Notes under the pieces: generated by a model | Told to the model about the DNA's origin: nothing | The model's database searches: none | What the model saw: only the letters and a program-made list of their open reading frames with translations | Shown here: piece after piece, positions 44,590 through 55,272 of the stretch | Layout: each line of letters begins with the position of its first letter | How positions within the stretch are numbered: the stretch's first letter is position 1 | Assembly (NCBI GenBank): GCA_028551475.1 | Contig: CM052354.1 | Span: forward strand, 9,259,172 to 9,323,171 | From: Casuarina equisetifolia | Taxonomy: Eukaryota; Streptophyta; Magnoliopsida; Fagales; Casuarinaceae | Reading direction: 5' to 3' | DNA length: 64,000 nucleotides | Program-made: the position numbers and the translations under genes

Positions 44590-44831
44590 GTACAGAGTGC
44601 AGAGAGCTCCCCTGTCGGTTTCATTGTAGCTCCGGTGACTTAGGCAGCCACGTATCTTGATTCTCAGTTTAATGAAAGGAGAAGGGGTCGGAATAACCTC
44701 CAGTGACAGTGGACGTAGGCGATTTGCCAAACCACTCTAAACAAATGTCTCATTCTTACCTCTGTTCTTGTTCTTAGCTCGTTATTCAGTCCTTATATCT
44801 GTGATGCTTAGCTTATTGTTCCAACAAGACA

Positions 44832-45868
44832 CAGTTTCTACACAAAAGGTTCACAACTCAACATATTGTTTCGTTCTACAAGATATTTAAAACAGAGACC
44901 AGTCTTGTTACAACACGTTCACTAGAACAGAACCAAAATAGGACATCACAAAGTAAGGTGCATACAAAACAAAGAACATGGCAATTTCCCATAACCCTCT
45001 GACACTTCAAATTCCATACTTTGGTAGAGTTGGAATGGTCCGCAAGTTAGCTTCTGTCAGACTAAGTTCTGCGCTTAAGGCTTTCAATTTTTCGGTGGCT
45101 TGTATCAGTAAGCAGAGTCTCCCCTCAAAATATCTCAGCATGCTTTGATTTCTTAATCCATCACACTTTAACACTAATCACTCATTCTCTGATTGTTAAA
45201 TATATGTTTCACACATTTGCACAATTTTGTTGTGTTAGACACCATCTGGATCAGCAGGTGTCTGTATTTCAACTTATTTTGCTCAAACTATGCAGATAGC
45301 ATAAATTAGATTAGACCCAACATCCCTGTCATATAGATGGTGAAGTTATCTTTCACTCTTCTCTATGGATATTTAAATATGAATTTTGGCCTATGAGTTT
45401 GTTTTCAGCCTGAATAAACAGATTCTATATCCTTCGGAGATAATTAAGGGATGGAAAGTTAAGGTCATCGATTCGCCAATATGAAGGCTAAGGCACTATT
45501 TTACACCCCCCACCAAAAAAAAAAAATTCTGGTAGAAGTTTTATTTTCTGCCATTGAGATGTTCATGGTAGGCGGGTTTCTTGATTAGAAGTCTAGCTAT
45601 CCAGTAAACTTCTTGGGAGGATGATAGATCCCTGAAATTCCAACTATTAAGGCAAATGCTATGTAGTCTAAAAAGTTCATTCTCAGATTGCCCTAGATTT
45701 CAATGCAACCTCTGGCCATCATGTCACAATTATTTTAAAAAGGAAAACTTTCTAAACTCTATAACAAAATAGATGGAGCTGTAGCATGAGTGAGATAAAT
45801 TTTCTTTGCTACTTTTTTTACAATCTTGTACATGTACAACAGACAAATTTTCCCCCTATATTTGCCAG
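44832..45868. other. gene-free stretch before the 4CL-like exons
   Basis: No exon was recognised. It may be intron or 5' flank of the 4CL-like pseudogene; no AMP-binding core (the SSGTTGxPKG region) is present. Confidence 0.45.
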
Positions 45869-47075
45869 GTTATTTGAACTGTGTGGAAGCTAACATGTCA
45901 ACAATTGATAAAGATGGTTGGCTTCATGCTGGAGACATCGTTTATTTTGACTTGGATGCATACATTCATATATCTGATCCCTTGAAGGAGTTAATTAAAT
46001 ATAAGGGCTTTCAGGTATAAAGTTTAGATTCAAAAGGCCATCAAATTTTTAGGACCTACTGCCCTACATAATAGGAACCTCCCGTGATCTTTGTATCATA
46101 CATCATGTTGAGTTACAAAACAAATGTTGCTTATATGATTCCTTGTCTATTCAGGAATCCTTTGTCAAACATTGTTGCTTGAAGGAACAACTTAGTAAGC
46201 TGCACAGTAATCAATAGCTCTTGCCACTAGGTGGGCTTTCGATCCTTTTTAGGAAGTTTAAGCATGAATTTCTGTGAATAATTGTGTTCCCATACTCTAC
46301 AGATTGCTACTGCTAACTTAGAAGTTGTGTTAATATCCCATCCAGAGATACACGGTGTTGCGGTTCCAATGTAAGCATGTAGCATATGAGCACTTGAATG
46401 TATTCTACAGAACATTTGAATACACAGTTCACTGAAAATGAATCATAGGCATTTTATGATTTTCTAGAGGAATTGGCCCTTAATAGGACATGATGAGGGT
46501 AATGATTTGCAATCCTTCGATAAAAGGGATGAGTCCAGGGTACAGTTTTGAAAGCAGGTATACTGCCTTTGGGGTTCTGAGGCATCTTTAATGCTTCAAA
46601 TTTTGCTAATAATTGGTTGTGACCTTCGTGTATCATTCCCTTTTTTTTTCTAGTGCCCCAGATGAAGAATATGGGGAGATACTAGTGTCATTTGTGGTAA
46701 GAAAGAATGGAAGCTGACTTTCCCCAGAAGCTGCTATGGACTATGTCTCCGGACAGGTACTTTATTTTGAGATTAGTGTAACGAACTTGGAGAAACATGT
46801 TCGACACTCAGGTCTCAGCAATAAACTGAGTTTATGCTATGAATATATTTGTAGCTTTAGGATAGGACTTATCATAACCCATGATAAGCACCAGCTTCTG
46901 GGTGCTTCCTTTGCTAACATTGACCATATAATAACATCATAAACATCTTTCCTTTTGGCAGGTTGCACCATACAAAACAGTTAGAAAGGCAATCTTTACA
47001 AATTTCATACCTAGTTCTTCAGTTGGAAGGGTCCTTTGAAGAGAACTCGGGAGCCTTATGTCCTATAGACTTTGA
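45869..47075 (+). pseudogene. 4-coumarate:CoA-ligase-like pseudogene, last four exons
   Basis: C-terminal exons of an acyl-activating enzyme of the 4CL/4CL-like group, which forms CoA thioesters of phenylpropanoid or fatty-acid-like acids. Exon pieces with consensus borders: 45869-46014 ([32 protein letters not shown]), 46303-46370 (IATANLEVVLISHPEIHGVA), 46654-46756 (DEEYGEILVSFVVRKNGS, stop, LSPEAAMDYVSGQ) and 46962-about 47060 (VAPYKTVRKAIFTNFIPSSS, GRVL, stop, RELG). Kept: GWLHAGDI and the K-Y-K-G-F-Q hinge. [11 protein letters not shown] has become [11 protein letters not shown]. Two TGA codons (46715-46717, 47037-47039) stand where arginine is usual. All upstream exons, with the AMP-binding core, are absent. 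Confidence 0.87.
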
Positions 47076-47401
47076 GACCCCTCTCAGGCCATACTATTCA
47101 ACAACTCACTGTTTATCTTAAAGGTAAAGTCACGAAATTCATAGGCTCCAATCTTAAATTTTTATAATTCTAATTGTCAGAACAAATCCATGTCTAGTTA
47201 AAGCACAGGATGCAATATCAATTTTTTTTTCTCTTTTTACTACTTCTAAGTTGTTTTTTACATTGAAACAGGAAGAATTGCCCTGTTATGTTGGAGGTGC
47301 TTCTGTTTCAATCCCAATTTCTTGATACTAAACAACTGACATCAGTGAATCAATTATATCTGGGCTTGATTTTAGGCTTACAGTTAATGTTTAACCAAAT
47401 G

Positions 47402-48062
47402 TTAGGGAAATCAACGACCCTCCATCCACTAAGAAGGCTTAAAACAAAATCACACAGAAATCAATTACCCCTCCATGCACTTTTAAGGCTTAACACAACG
47501 TCATATGGAGATCAAAGATCCCTCTATGCACTAATAAGGCTTAAAACAAAGTCATATAAAAGTCAACGACCCTTCAATGCACTGAGAAGGCTTAACACAA
47601 AGTCATATGGAAACCAATGACCTATCCATGCACTAAGAGGACTTAACACAAAGTCATATGGAAATCTAACACTTAAAACCAAGTAATATGGAAATTGATG
47701 CACCTTCAAGCACAAATCAACAACCCCTCCATTTTCTGGGAAGCCTTAAAACAAAGTCATACAGAAATTAACGACCCCTCCATGCACTGAGAAGGATTAA
47801 CACAAAGTTATACAGAAATTAACCACTCCTCCATGCATAGGAAGGCATAACACAAAGTCATACAAAAATCAATTACTCCTCCATGTACAGAGAAGGCTTA
47901 CCATAAGGGCATATGGAAACTCAAGCCTTAACACAAAGTATATGGATATCAATGGCACCTCCATGCAATGGGAAGGCTTAAAACAAAGTCATACCAAAAT
48001 CAACGACGCTCCATGCACTGGGATGGCTTAAACACAAAGTCATATGAAAATCAACAAACCCT
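47402..48062 (+). repeat. 51-bp minisatellite, about 13 units
   Basis: Units run from cactgagaaggcttaacaca through aagtcatatgga and aatcaacgacccctccatg. Most are 49-51 bp; some are shortened to about 40. Because 51 is a multiple of three, a frame stays open over part of it (47288-47620), but I see this as a by-product and not a gene. Confidence 0.9.
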
Positions 48063-48170
48063 CCAGTTTCTTGCTGCTTGTTTCGGTAATGAAATTTTAG
48101 TTGGGGAATTTTATGGATTCCCAACCCAAAACCATACCTTACCTTGAGGTTATACAACCAAAAAAATCAA
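48060..48170 (+). repeat. dispersed repeat R1, partial copy c
   Basis: Aligns with 61990-62090: both carry ttgctgcttgttt/ctgctacttgtttt, aatgaaattt, ggggaattttatg/ggggattttatg, attcccaac/attcacacc and a tacaaccaaaaaa end. Confidence 0.6.
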
Positions 48171-48532
48171 CTATCATTCATTAATGAATATTAATTCATG
48201 GAGCGTGCTGCAAAAAAGATTTATATACAAATTACAGTGGAAGCTCTTATATATCTCTATGGTTTTACACTAAGAGCTACTCTCTCTAGAGGGCTACTTG
48301 GCTCCTCTTCACAATGGAGGCTGTATCTCTAGACTTTTTTTCTTTTTGCAACTTTTCTTGCTTTCTTATCTTCTTTCTGCTTACATAAGCGAAAGGGACT
48401 TCTTTAAAGAAGGTTGTAAACACTAAGACTTTTCCAGCACTCAACCTTGATTTAATCTTATCCATTGCTTACATGCTGATGTGGCTACATCAAAATGGTT
48501 TATCGTTAACAATATTAATTCCCAACATCGAG
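48171..48532. other. gene-free stretch
   Basis: No gene or repeat recognised between the R1 piece and the R4 piece. Confidence 0.4.
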
Positions 48533-48700
48533 AAAATCAACAAGAATATGAAGTAACCTATAGCTTTTGCTCAAATCAATTTTGAGATTCATTAGCCATA
48601 CGCTTGTTACGGCAATCCAGGCGGCAGTAAATTTCCAAGATGTTTCTGGAAAGATCTTTCAAAAACAAAGTCCACTTGTTAACTTGAATAGTCCACACTT
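48533..48700 (+). repeat. repeat R4, plus copy upstream of RLK-A
   Basis: Same module as 56866-57060 and 57485-57660: gagaaaatcaacaaga, ttacggcaatcc, caagatgtttctgg and aaaacaaagtcca(c/g)ttg. It stands directly before a receptor-kinase N-terminal remnant, as in RLK-B. Confidence 0.75.
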
Positions 48701-48703
48701 CTT

Positions 48704-48763
48704 TAGGACGTATTCGGGTATTGAAGTTCAATTTGTGGTGGCATCTAAATCATCGTCCCTAGA
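48704..48763 (+). pseudogene. RLK-A N-terminal remnant
   Basis: Reads GIEVQFVVASKSSSLDA, matching PSIEVQFVETSESTALDL just after the signal peptide of RLK-B, at DNA level too (tattgaagttcaatttgtgg in both). The signal peptide is replaced by unrelated sequence, and the gene stops at the CHR-C LTR. The rest of RLK-A resumes at 55273. Confidence 0.75.
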
Positions 48764-49148
48764 TGCAGCAAGCAGCTCAGTAACACGTGGACTGCCAACT
48801 CAGAATGACTCTAGTCATGTCATTTTGAGCTTATATGTTGCGTTTAAGTTTGTAATAAGCACGGAGTTATTTAGTGTTGTATAAATAAAGAGGGCTGCGA
48901 CCCTGGAACATATCACATATCTGTTTTATAGTTGTAACTGAATTTGAAAGGTTCGGGTTCCCTCTATTGAATCCATTTGAATTGTTCACAGTTCTTGGAA
49001 AGTTATTGTGCGATTTACTTCTTAGTCGAGATTGGGCGTAAATCCAAACAGTTTAGGGCACTGAATTAGGATTTCTCTGTTCAGTATTCTCATCCAGTGA
49101 CTCGCTTAGCTCTAAAGAATCAATCTGTCCCGCAAGATCGTTGCAAAT
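48764..49148 (+). mobile_element. CHR-C 5' LTR
   Basis: Starts tgcagcaagcagctc and ends just before the primer site, about 385 bp. TATA box gtataaataaag lies at about 48880. It is nearly identical to 55038-55272 over the first 235 bp. Confidence 0.82.
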
Positions 49149-49161
49149 TGGTATCGGTTCC
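49149..49161 (+). other. CHR-C primer-binding site (initiator tRNA-Met-like)
   Basis: tggtatcggttcc resembles the initiator-Met site tggtatcagagcc with three mismatches, and it sits between the LTR and the gag ATG. Confidence 0.65.
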
Positions 49162-49165
49162 AGAC

Positions 49166-50221
49166 ATGGGCGCCAATGAGCCTAAACGAGATTCCGACCT
49201 TGATCGGAAATTGAAGGCCATGAAAACCACCATGCAACAGCTCTTCTCTACGCTGGATGCTAAATTTGATGCTAAGATCGATAGTGTGGTAGCTTGGATG
49301 GAGAAGCAGAAAGAAACAGGCAAAAGCTCCACAAGCCGACCTCGGAGTCATCGCAACGATGGTGAAAGCCAGAATCCTTCTAGTCAAATCCAAACCCGCA
49401 CAATCCACTTGGAATTTCCTAAGTACAATGGCATAGAAGATCCGACACAATGGATTGATCGGGCTCTTCAATTCTTTGATTTTAATGACACATTAGATGA
49501 AGATCGGGTGCAAATTGCATCTTGGCATTTGGATGGCGAAGCACAGATGGTGTATCAGCTGCTTAAGAAGGAGAAGTTTAGCCAATTGATTTCATGGAAT
49601 GAATTAACTAATGAACTACTGAAGCAATTCAAGCCTACAATTTTCAATGACCATTTTGGTGAGCTCACTAAACTGAAACAAACTAGCTTTGTGCATGATT
49701 ATCAATTTCAATTTAGTAAGTTGCTTTTCTGCTCTGGCAATTTAGATTCTGATCATCAGATTAGTTGTTTTTTGAGTGGTTTACAAGAACATGTTAAGCT
49801 TGATGTTACTGCACATCATCCTCTTACCTTATCTGTTGTGATTGGTTTAGCTCGATTATTTAAGGCTAGAAATATAGCTATTAAGAGGACTTTCCCTACT
49901 CCTGTGCGCAGGCAGCACGGGTCTGAAGATGGTGATGACAGATTGGGAGCCAGTTGGGAAAATTCTAAAGGAGAGCCTATAAGAACTCAGTTGCTAGTGA
50001 GGAGATTAACTCAGCCAAAAATCATGGATAGAAGGGCCCGGGGACTGTGTTTCAATTGTGTTGAACGCTATTTCCCTGGCCACCATTGTAAGAAAATTTT
50101 TGTGTTGGAAGGCATTTCCTTAGTGGAACATGAGGCACTAGGCTTTTTAGAAGATGATGTAGTACAAGGGCAACTCCGAGTCCTTTCCCTAGCTGCCATG
50201 TTTGGAGTTAAAAGTCCATGA
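49166..50221 (+). pseudogene. CHR-C gag
   Basis: Gag capsid/nucleocapsid. The start at ATG 49166 (MGANEPKRDSDLDRKLKAMK) is chosen because it follows the primer site; the in-frame ATG at 49097 lies inside the LTR. Capsid core: FPKYNGIEDPTQWIDRALQF, ASWHLDGEAQMVYQLL, HFGELTKLKQTSFVHDYQFQ, IGLARLFKARN. Zinc-knuckle type CFNCVERYFPGHHCKK. Open over 351 codons to a TGA at 50219-50221. The protease follows in the next codons of the same frame, so the stop probably interrupts a gag-pol fusion. Confidence 0.9.
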
Positions 50222-50224
50222 TCT

Positions 50225-50482
50225 ATGCGTGTGAATGCTGTCATGGGGAATACAAAAATGAAGGTTTCTATTTTACTTGACTCTGGCAGTACTCATAATT
50301 TTGTGAGTGACAAACTAGCTATGAAGATGAATCTTATTCCTATAGGACAGAAAATGTTTTCGGTGGAGGTTGCTAATGGGGACATAGTGAAAGGAAAAGG
50401 TTTATGTAGAGATGTTGATATGCTTATTCAGGGAGCTAAACTAAAGGCTGATTTCTTTGTTTTACAAATTCCAAAATTATGA
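50225..50482 (+). pseudogene. CHR-C protease
   Basis: Aspartic protease with catalytic LLDSGSTHNFVS at about 50273-50308, in frame after gag. The frame closes at a TGA (50480-50482). Following sequence keeps gypsy-like residues with more stops to 50860. Confidence 0.85.
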
Positions 50483-50859
50483 GTGGGGCTAGGGTACAAT
50501 GGCTTGAGACTTTGGGCTTAATCACTTGGGGTTTTTCAAATCTACACATGTCTTTTATGTAAAATGGAAAGGTGGTGGAATTACAGGGGGATAAACACCC
50601 AGAGAATCAGTTAGTAGAGGAAGGGAAATTTCTCAAAATATTACAGAAACAAAAGACAGGGATATTCTTATAGTTAAGACCTCCTATTCAAAAGAGGGCA
50701 CAGCCTTTCTCTGAACCACAACCTGCATTGTTTACTGAGTTGATTAACTCATATGGAGAGTTATTCCAAAAACCACATGGACTTCCATCATCCCAATCCC
50801 ATGATCATTAGATTATATTAAGAGATGAAACCAAGGTTATTGCTAATAAGCCTTATAGA

Positions 50860-51560
50860 TACCCATACTTGCAAAAGAAAGAAATTGAGAAAATAGTGCA
50901 GGAACTATTAGAAGAAGGGGTAATCAGGAGCAGTAACAGTCCTTTTTCTTCCCCTGTGTTACTGGTAAGGAAGAAGGATGGATCTTGGAGAATGTGCATG
51001 GACTATAGATCCCTCAATAAAGAAACAATTAAGGACACTTTCCTTATCCCTACTGTCGATGTGCTCTTAGATGAGCTATATGGAGCTAAGCTATTCACCA
51101 AATTGGATTTAAGGTCCAGTTACCACTAAATCCAAATGCAACCATAAGATATAGGTAAAACAACCTTCCAAACTCCTTTAGGCCACTATGAATTTTTAGT
51201 GATGCCTTTCGGGTTATGTAATGCCCCTTCAACCTTTCAAAGTTTAATGAATGATGTGTTTAAGGAATATTTGGAAAGGTTTGTTTTGGTACTTTTCGAT
51301 GATATACTAGTCTATAGTAGGAATTGGACAGAACATTGAGAGCATGTGCAGATGGTCTTTAAGAAATTAAAAGTCAATCAGTTGTTTGTTAAGAAGGAAA
51401 AATGCTCTTTTGGAATGTCTGAAGTGGGGTATTTGGGACATATCATTATTGGAGATGGAGTTAAGGTAGAGGCTGAAAAGATATCAACTATCAAGGAATG
51501 GCCAACACCCTCCACAGTGAAAGCCTTAATGGGTTTTTTGGGGCTTACTGGCTATTAACG
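50860..51560 (+). pseudogene. CHR-C reverse transcriptase
   Basis: Gypsy [61 protein letters not shown] and the catalytic LFDDILVYS at about 51293-51320. Stops at 51127, 51145 and 51340 (frame positions approximate) break it. The thumb KCSFGMSEVGYLGHII and the GFLGLTGY block end at a TAA near 51556. Confidence 0.9.
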
Positions 51561-52080
51561 TAAGTTTATTCAACATTATTGTATAATTGCTTCACCCATG
51601 ACCAAGCTACTCAGGAAGAATAGTTTTCTGTGGACTAGTGAGACAAATCAATCCTTTACTGAGTTGAAGAAGGCTTTAACTGAGGCCCCAGTTTTAAGGC
51701 TACCAGATTTCTCTGTTCCCTTCACAGTAGAGTGTGATGCTAGTGGATTAGGAATTGGAACTGTGTTGACTCAAGAACAACAACCATTAGCTTATTTTAG
51801 TCAAGCACTAAAAGGAAAAAATTTGCTGCTTTCTACCTATGAAAAGAAATTATTAGCATTGATCCTTGCAGTGAAGAAATGGAGACAATACTTGCTGGGA
51901 AAGAAATTCATAGTCAAGATTGATTAAAAAAGTCTTCAACACTTATGGAATTAGAAAATTACAACCCCTGCTCAGCAACGTTGGCTTATCAAGCTGATTA
52001 GTTATGACTTTGAGATACAATACAGACCTGGAAGAGAGAATTTAGCCGCTGATGCCTTATCCAGAAAGGAGGAAGTACCA
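51560..52080 (+). pseudogene. CHR-C RNase H
   Basis: TVECDASGLGIGTVLTQEQQ, YEKKLLALILAVKKWRQYL, a stop at 51925-51927 inside the third catalytic block, then [20 protein letters not shown] at about 52005-52065. The DALSR-like end is typical of chromodomain gypsy elements. Confidence 0.87.
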
Positions 52081-52269
52081 CAGCCAACTAACAAGACAAG
52101 CTCTCCAACAACACCAATTCCCTATGATAAAGGAAAAAGGGTTGAGGAAAGTGAACAACAGTCAGTTAGTAAGTATTTCAATAAGGAGGTTGGACAGACC
52201 AGTGGTGTTAAAGAAGAGTTACCCGTGGAGATAAGCCAACCTTCTCTGAGAATTGCAACTGCAACTTAA

Positions 52270-53766
52270 GGGGATGTTTGGGAAGCAATACATCAGTTGA
52301 AGGCCATTTCTACTCCTATTCCAGAATGGTTAAAGACCATTTGAGAAAAGGTAAAAAGCAGTTCAGAAATACAAGAACTCCTGAATAAATTGAGCATTGG
52401 AGAATTAGGAGGAAGCTGGAAATACCAAGAAGGAGTATTATTCTTTAAGAATAGAATTTTTCTGAATAAGAATTCTGCATTGATTCCAATCATATTACAG
52501 GAACTACACGGAGCTTCCCATAAAGGATATTTTAAAACATTACAACGGGTCAAGGCAGTATTCTTTTGGAGCAACCTCAAGCTTTCAATTATGAAATTTG
52601 TGAGAGAATGTGGAATTTGTCAGATGGTGAAATGGCAAAACACTAAACCGAATGGGTTGTTGTCTCCACTTCCTATACCGAAACAAATCTGGGAAGATAT
52701 AGCAATGGACTTCATTGATGGTTTGCCATCATCACAGGGTAAGCAAGTAATAATGGTTGTGGTTGATAGACTTTCCAAACTTGCTCATTTTATAGCCCTA
52801 GCATACACCTATACTACTATCACAGTGGCACAGAATTTCTTTGATAATATCTTTAAACTATATGGAATGCCAAAAAGCATTGTATGTGATCATGATGTGA
52901 TTTTCATTAGTACTTTCTGAAGGCATATCTTTGAGTTGCAAGGGACCAAATTTAATTTTTCTTCAGCCTATCATCCACAAACAGATGGGTAATCTGAGGT
53001 GGTTAATAAAACACTAAAGGTGTATCTACGGTGTTTCACTTATGATCAACCGAAGGAGTGGGTTAAATAGCTCCTATGGGCTGAGTACTGCTACAACACC
53101 AACATTCATGGAGCCATTCAAAAGTCACCATATGAGGTAGTCTATGGCAGATACCCTCCTACTCTCCTTTCCTATATGCCAAGCTCTTTTGTAGTAGAAA
53201 TGGTGGATGGAGAATTGCAGTCCAGAGACTTGATTTTGAAAACTCTCAAAGAAAGGTTACTGGTTGCACAGAACCGAATGAGGAAGTACTATAATGCGGG
53301 TAAAAAGGAAGAACATTTTGTGGTTGGAGATCGAGTCTATCTCAAGCTGCAACCATATAGAGGCAACTCGGTGGTTATACGAAGAAACTATAAGCTTTCT
53401 CCTAGATACTTTGGACCATTTGAAGTTCTACAAAAAATTGGGGAAGTGGCATATCGTTTGAAGCTGCCAGTAAGGTCACGAATCCATGATGTGTTCCACG
53501 TTTCGATGTTAAAGAGGGCTATTGGAAGTAACGTTGAGGTGCAAAGTGATTTGCCTTCTTATTTAGATACTGAAGATGCTATAAGCCCTCAACCCCAAGC
53601 TATTTTGGAAGGCAGAGTTAAAAAGAAAAGAGATCAATATCGGGTGCATTGGCAAGGACTTCCAATGCCAGAGGCTACTTGGTATGATGCAGAGAAGTTT
53701 GAAGAAAGATTTCCTTCTTTCAACCTTGCGGACAAGTTTGTAGTCAAGTGGGGAGGTGTTCAGTGA
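52270..53766 (+). pseudogene. CHR-C integrase with C-terminal chromodomain
   Basis: Zinc domain ELHGASHKGYFKTLQRVKAV...CGICQMVK. Core IWEDIAMDFIDGLPSSQGKQ, then CDHDVIFISTF (usually SDRDxxF), then HPQTDG and E after several stops (52918-52920, 52990, 53068). The open C-terminal part, 53176-53766, has the SH3-like SPRYFGPFEVLQKIGEVAYR and HDVFHVSMLK, then a chromodomain: QAILEGRVKKKRDQYRVHWQ, then GLPMPEATWYDAEKFEERFP. In this lineage the chromodomain is thought to direct insertion to particular chromatin. Stop TGA at 53764-53766, inside the later solo LTR. Confidence 0.9.
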
Positions 53767-55030
53767 TTTTTAAATGCAAGTGAACATGTCGAACAAGTAA
53801 TATAATGATAAGGAAAGTATCGTCCCACAAAGATTGGTAATTACTATGCCAACTAATTACTAACGGTGAATAACTCCTAGAATTTATCTAACAAATCCAA
53901 ATTGATAGAGAATAAACTAATCAACTAAATTTAATAAAACTAAATACACAAAAGATGTTAGAGTGTCCAATTTCACCATAACTATGAGGTACTAATGTAG
54001 ATTATGTATGCTTGCAAAAGGGATAATATCTATGTGATGGCGGAACTTCCTAATTTATTTACTATCCTATGTCTAGGTATAGCAAACCTACTTAGTTCAT
54101 TAATTCACTATATTTCTATATGTGAATTGAAACAAACCAAATGCATTAGGATCTATGAACATTCCCAATTTACAATAAATCTTTCGATTATCTTATCACC
54201 AAAAGCCACATAAACAACATGGTATATGTCTATCCATATTTAATTCATGGTTATATATTATAAGAAGCAATTGCATATTATTACCTCTCAGTCTCAAACA
54301 TGCACATCAAATCATTCAAGTGTTGGCCAATCACTTAAAAGCATTAAGCATAATAATATATAACTCACATAAATAAAATATCTTGCAAAACATAATAATC
54401 ATAAGATTCATACCATCATAATTAGGTTATATCATAGCTCTAACAAAAATAAACTAAAGCATAAAGAAATAATGAGTAAGAATAATAATAAGAAATAAAG
54501 AAGGCATCTTGAATCTAAGAACAAGAAGTCTGTCACCCTTTTTGTCTTCTCTTCAAGAAAATCTTGAATTCTTGGCCTCTTTCTTGAGTTGTGCTCAATT
54601 TCCTCCTCCCTCTTTCTTTTGCCTCTTCTCTTCTCTTAAATAGGGTTTAGGTTTAGACCTACTTTTATCCTAGTAGAATTGGGTCTTAGAGATCTACAAC
54701 AATTGGGTTTTGAACTCCTAATTTAATTAGGCTTTGAACTCCTAATATGATTAGGTTTTCTAATTATTTAAAAAACTCAATAACAATAAAATCTAATAAC
54801 AATCATTCAAAGCCCAAGCCTATCTTGACTCTCTTGATCTTGATATTACGATTTTGCCACACAATAAGCATCAGGCTCTCCATGTTCATCTCTTTTCTCC
54901 TTGCCTTCTTGTGCTACATAAACAAGATAAATTTAAGTAAATAAAGAGGAGTTCAAATGTTTTCTCACAATTATTAAAGTTATTTATTGCCTAAAATAGG
55001 TAAAATAACTCTATAAAAATAGAGTTATCA
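53757..55030 (-). mobile_element. solo Athila-like LTR in the CHR-C polypurine tract
   Basis: 1274 bp on the minus strand; the plus strand runs TGTTCAGTG to GAGTTATCA. It carries the terminal hairpin at 55005-55028. Flanked by ggagg at 53752-53756 and 55031-55035. Without it the sequence would read gtggggagg directly into ga and the 3' LTR start tgcagcaag, so it hit the CHR-C polypurine tract itself. Confidence 0.95.
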
Positions 55031-55037
55031 GGAGGGA

Positions 55038-55272
55038 TGCAGCAAGCAGCTCAATAACACGTGGACTGCCAGCTCAGAATGACTCTAGTCATGTCGTTTT
55101 AAGCTTATATGTTGCATTTAAGTTTGTAATAAGCAAGGAGTTATTCAGTGCTGTATAAATAAAGAGGGCTGCGACCCTGGAACATATCACATATTTGTTT
55201 TACAATTGTAACTGAATTTGGGAGGTTCGGGTTCCCTCTATTGAATCCATTTGAATTGTTCATAGTTCTTAG
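55038..55272 (+). mobile_element. CHR-C 3' LTR, truncated
   Basis: Same start and TATA region as 48764-48998 with few differences. Identity ends near agttctt, where RLK-A sequence begins. The last about 150 bp of the LTR, present at 49000-49148, are missing. Confidence 0.88.

Larger units (their letters stand above)
38407..44826 (+). mobile_element. copia-type solo LTR (LTR-H), split by a later insertion
   Basis: The left piece, 38407-38588, starts TGTTGGAATATTTG. The right piece, 44595-44826, ends ATTGTTCCAACA. The terminal inverted match TGTTGGAA/TTCCAACA and the flanking 5-bp duplication agaca (38402-38406 and 44827-44831) show these are the two ends of one LTR, about 414 bp once the insert is discounted. 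Its U5 part contains gtaggcgatttgccaaacca, a copia-like LTR sequence. Orientation on + follows from this U5 end. No primer site or polypurine tract flanks it, so it is a solo LTR. Confidence 0.87.
48764..55272 (+). mobile_element. CHR-C: chromodomain Ty3/gypsy element in RLK-A
   Basis: 5' LTR, initiator-Met-like primer site, gag, protease, RT, RNase H, integrase with C-terminal chromodomain, polypurine tract and a truncated 3' LTR, all on +. It is inserted in a receptor-kinase gene. Many nonsense codons in pol make it dead. A solo Athila-like LTR (53757-55030, minus) lies inside its polypurine tract. The element's right end is fused to RLK-A with loss of the last part of the LTR. Confidence 0.9.

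Noticed and set aside
47288-47620. 110-residue open frame
   Set aside because: It is kept open by the 51-bp minisatellite unit length and has no start context or homologue.
48567-48884. 105-residue open frame spanning R4, the RLK-A remnant and the CHR-C LTR
   Set aside because: It crosses three unrelated pieces, so it is a chance fusion and not a gene.
49097-49165. Upstream ATG for CHR-C gag
   Set aside because: It lies inside the LTR before the primer site; the ATG at 49166 fits the element structure better.
52293-52580. Minus-strand frame in CHR-C
   Set aside because: Antisense to the integrase zinc domain.
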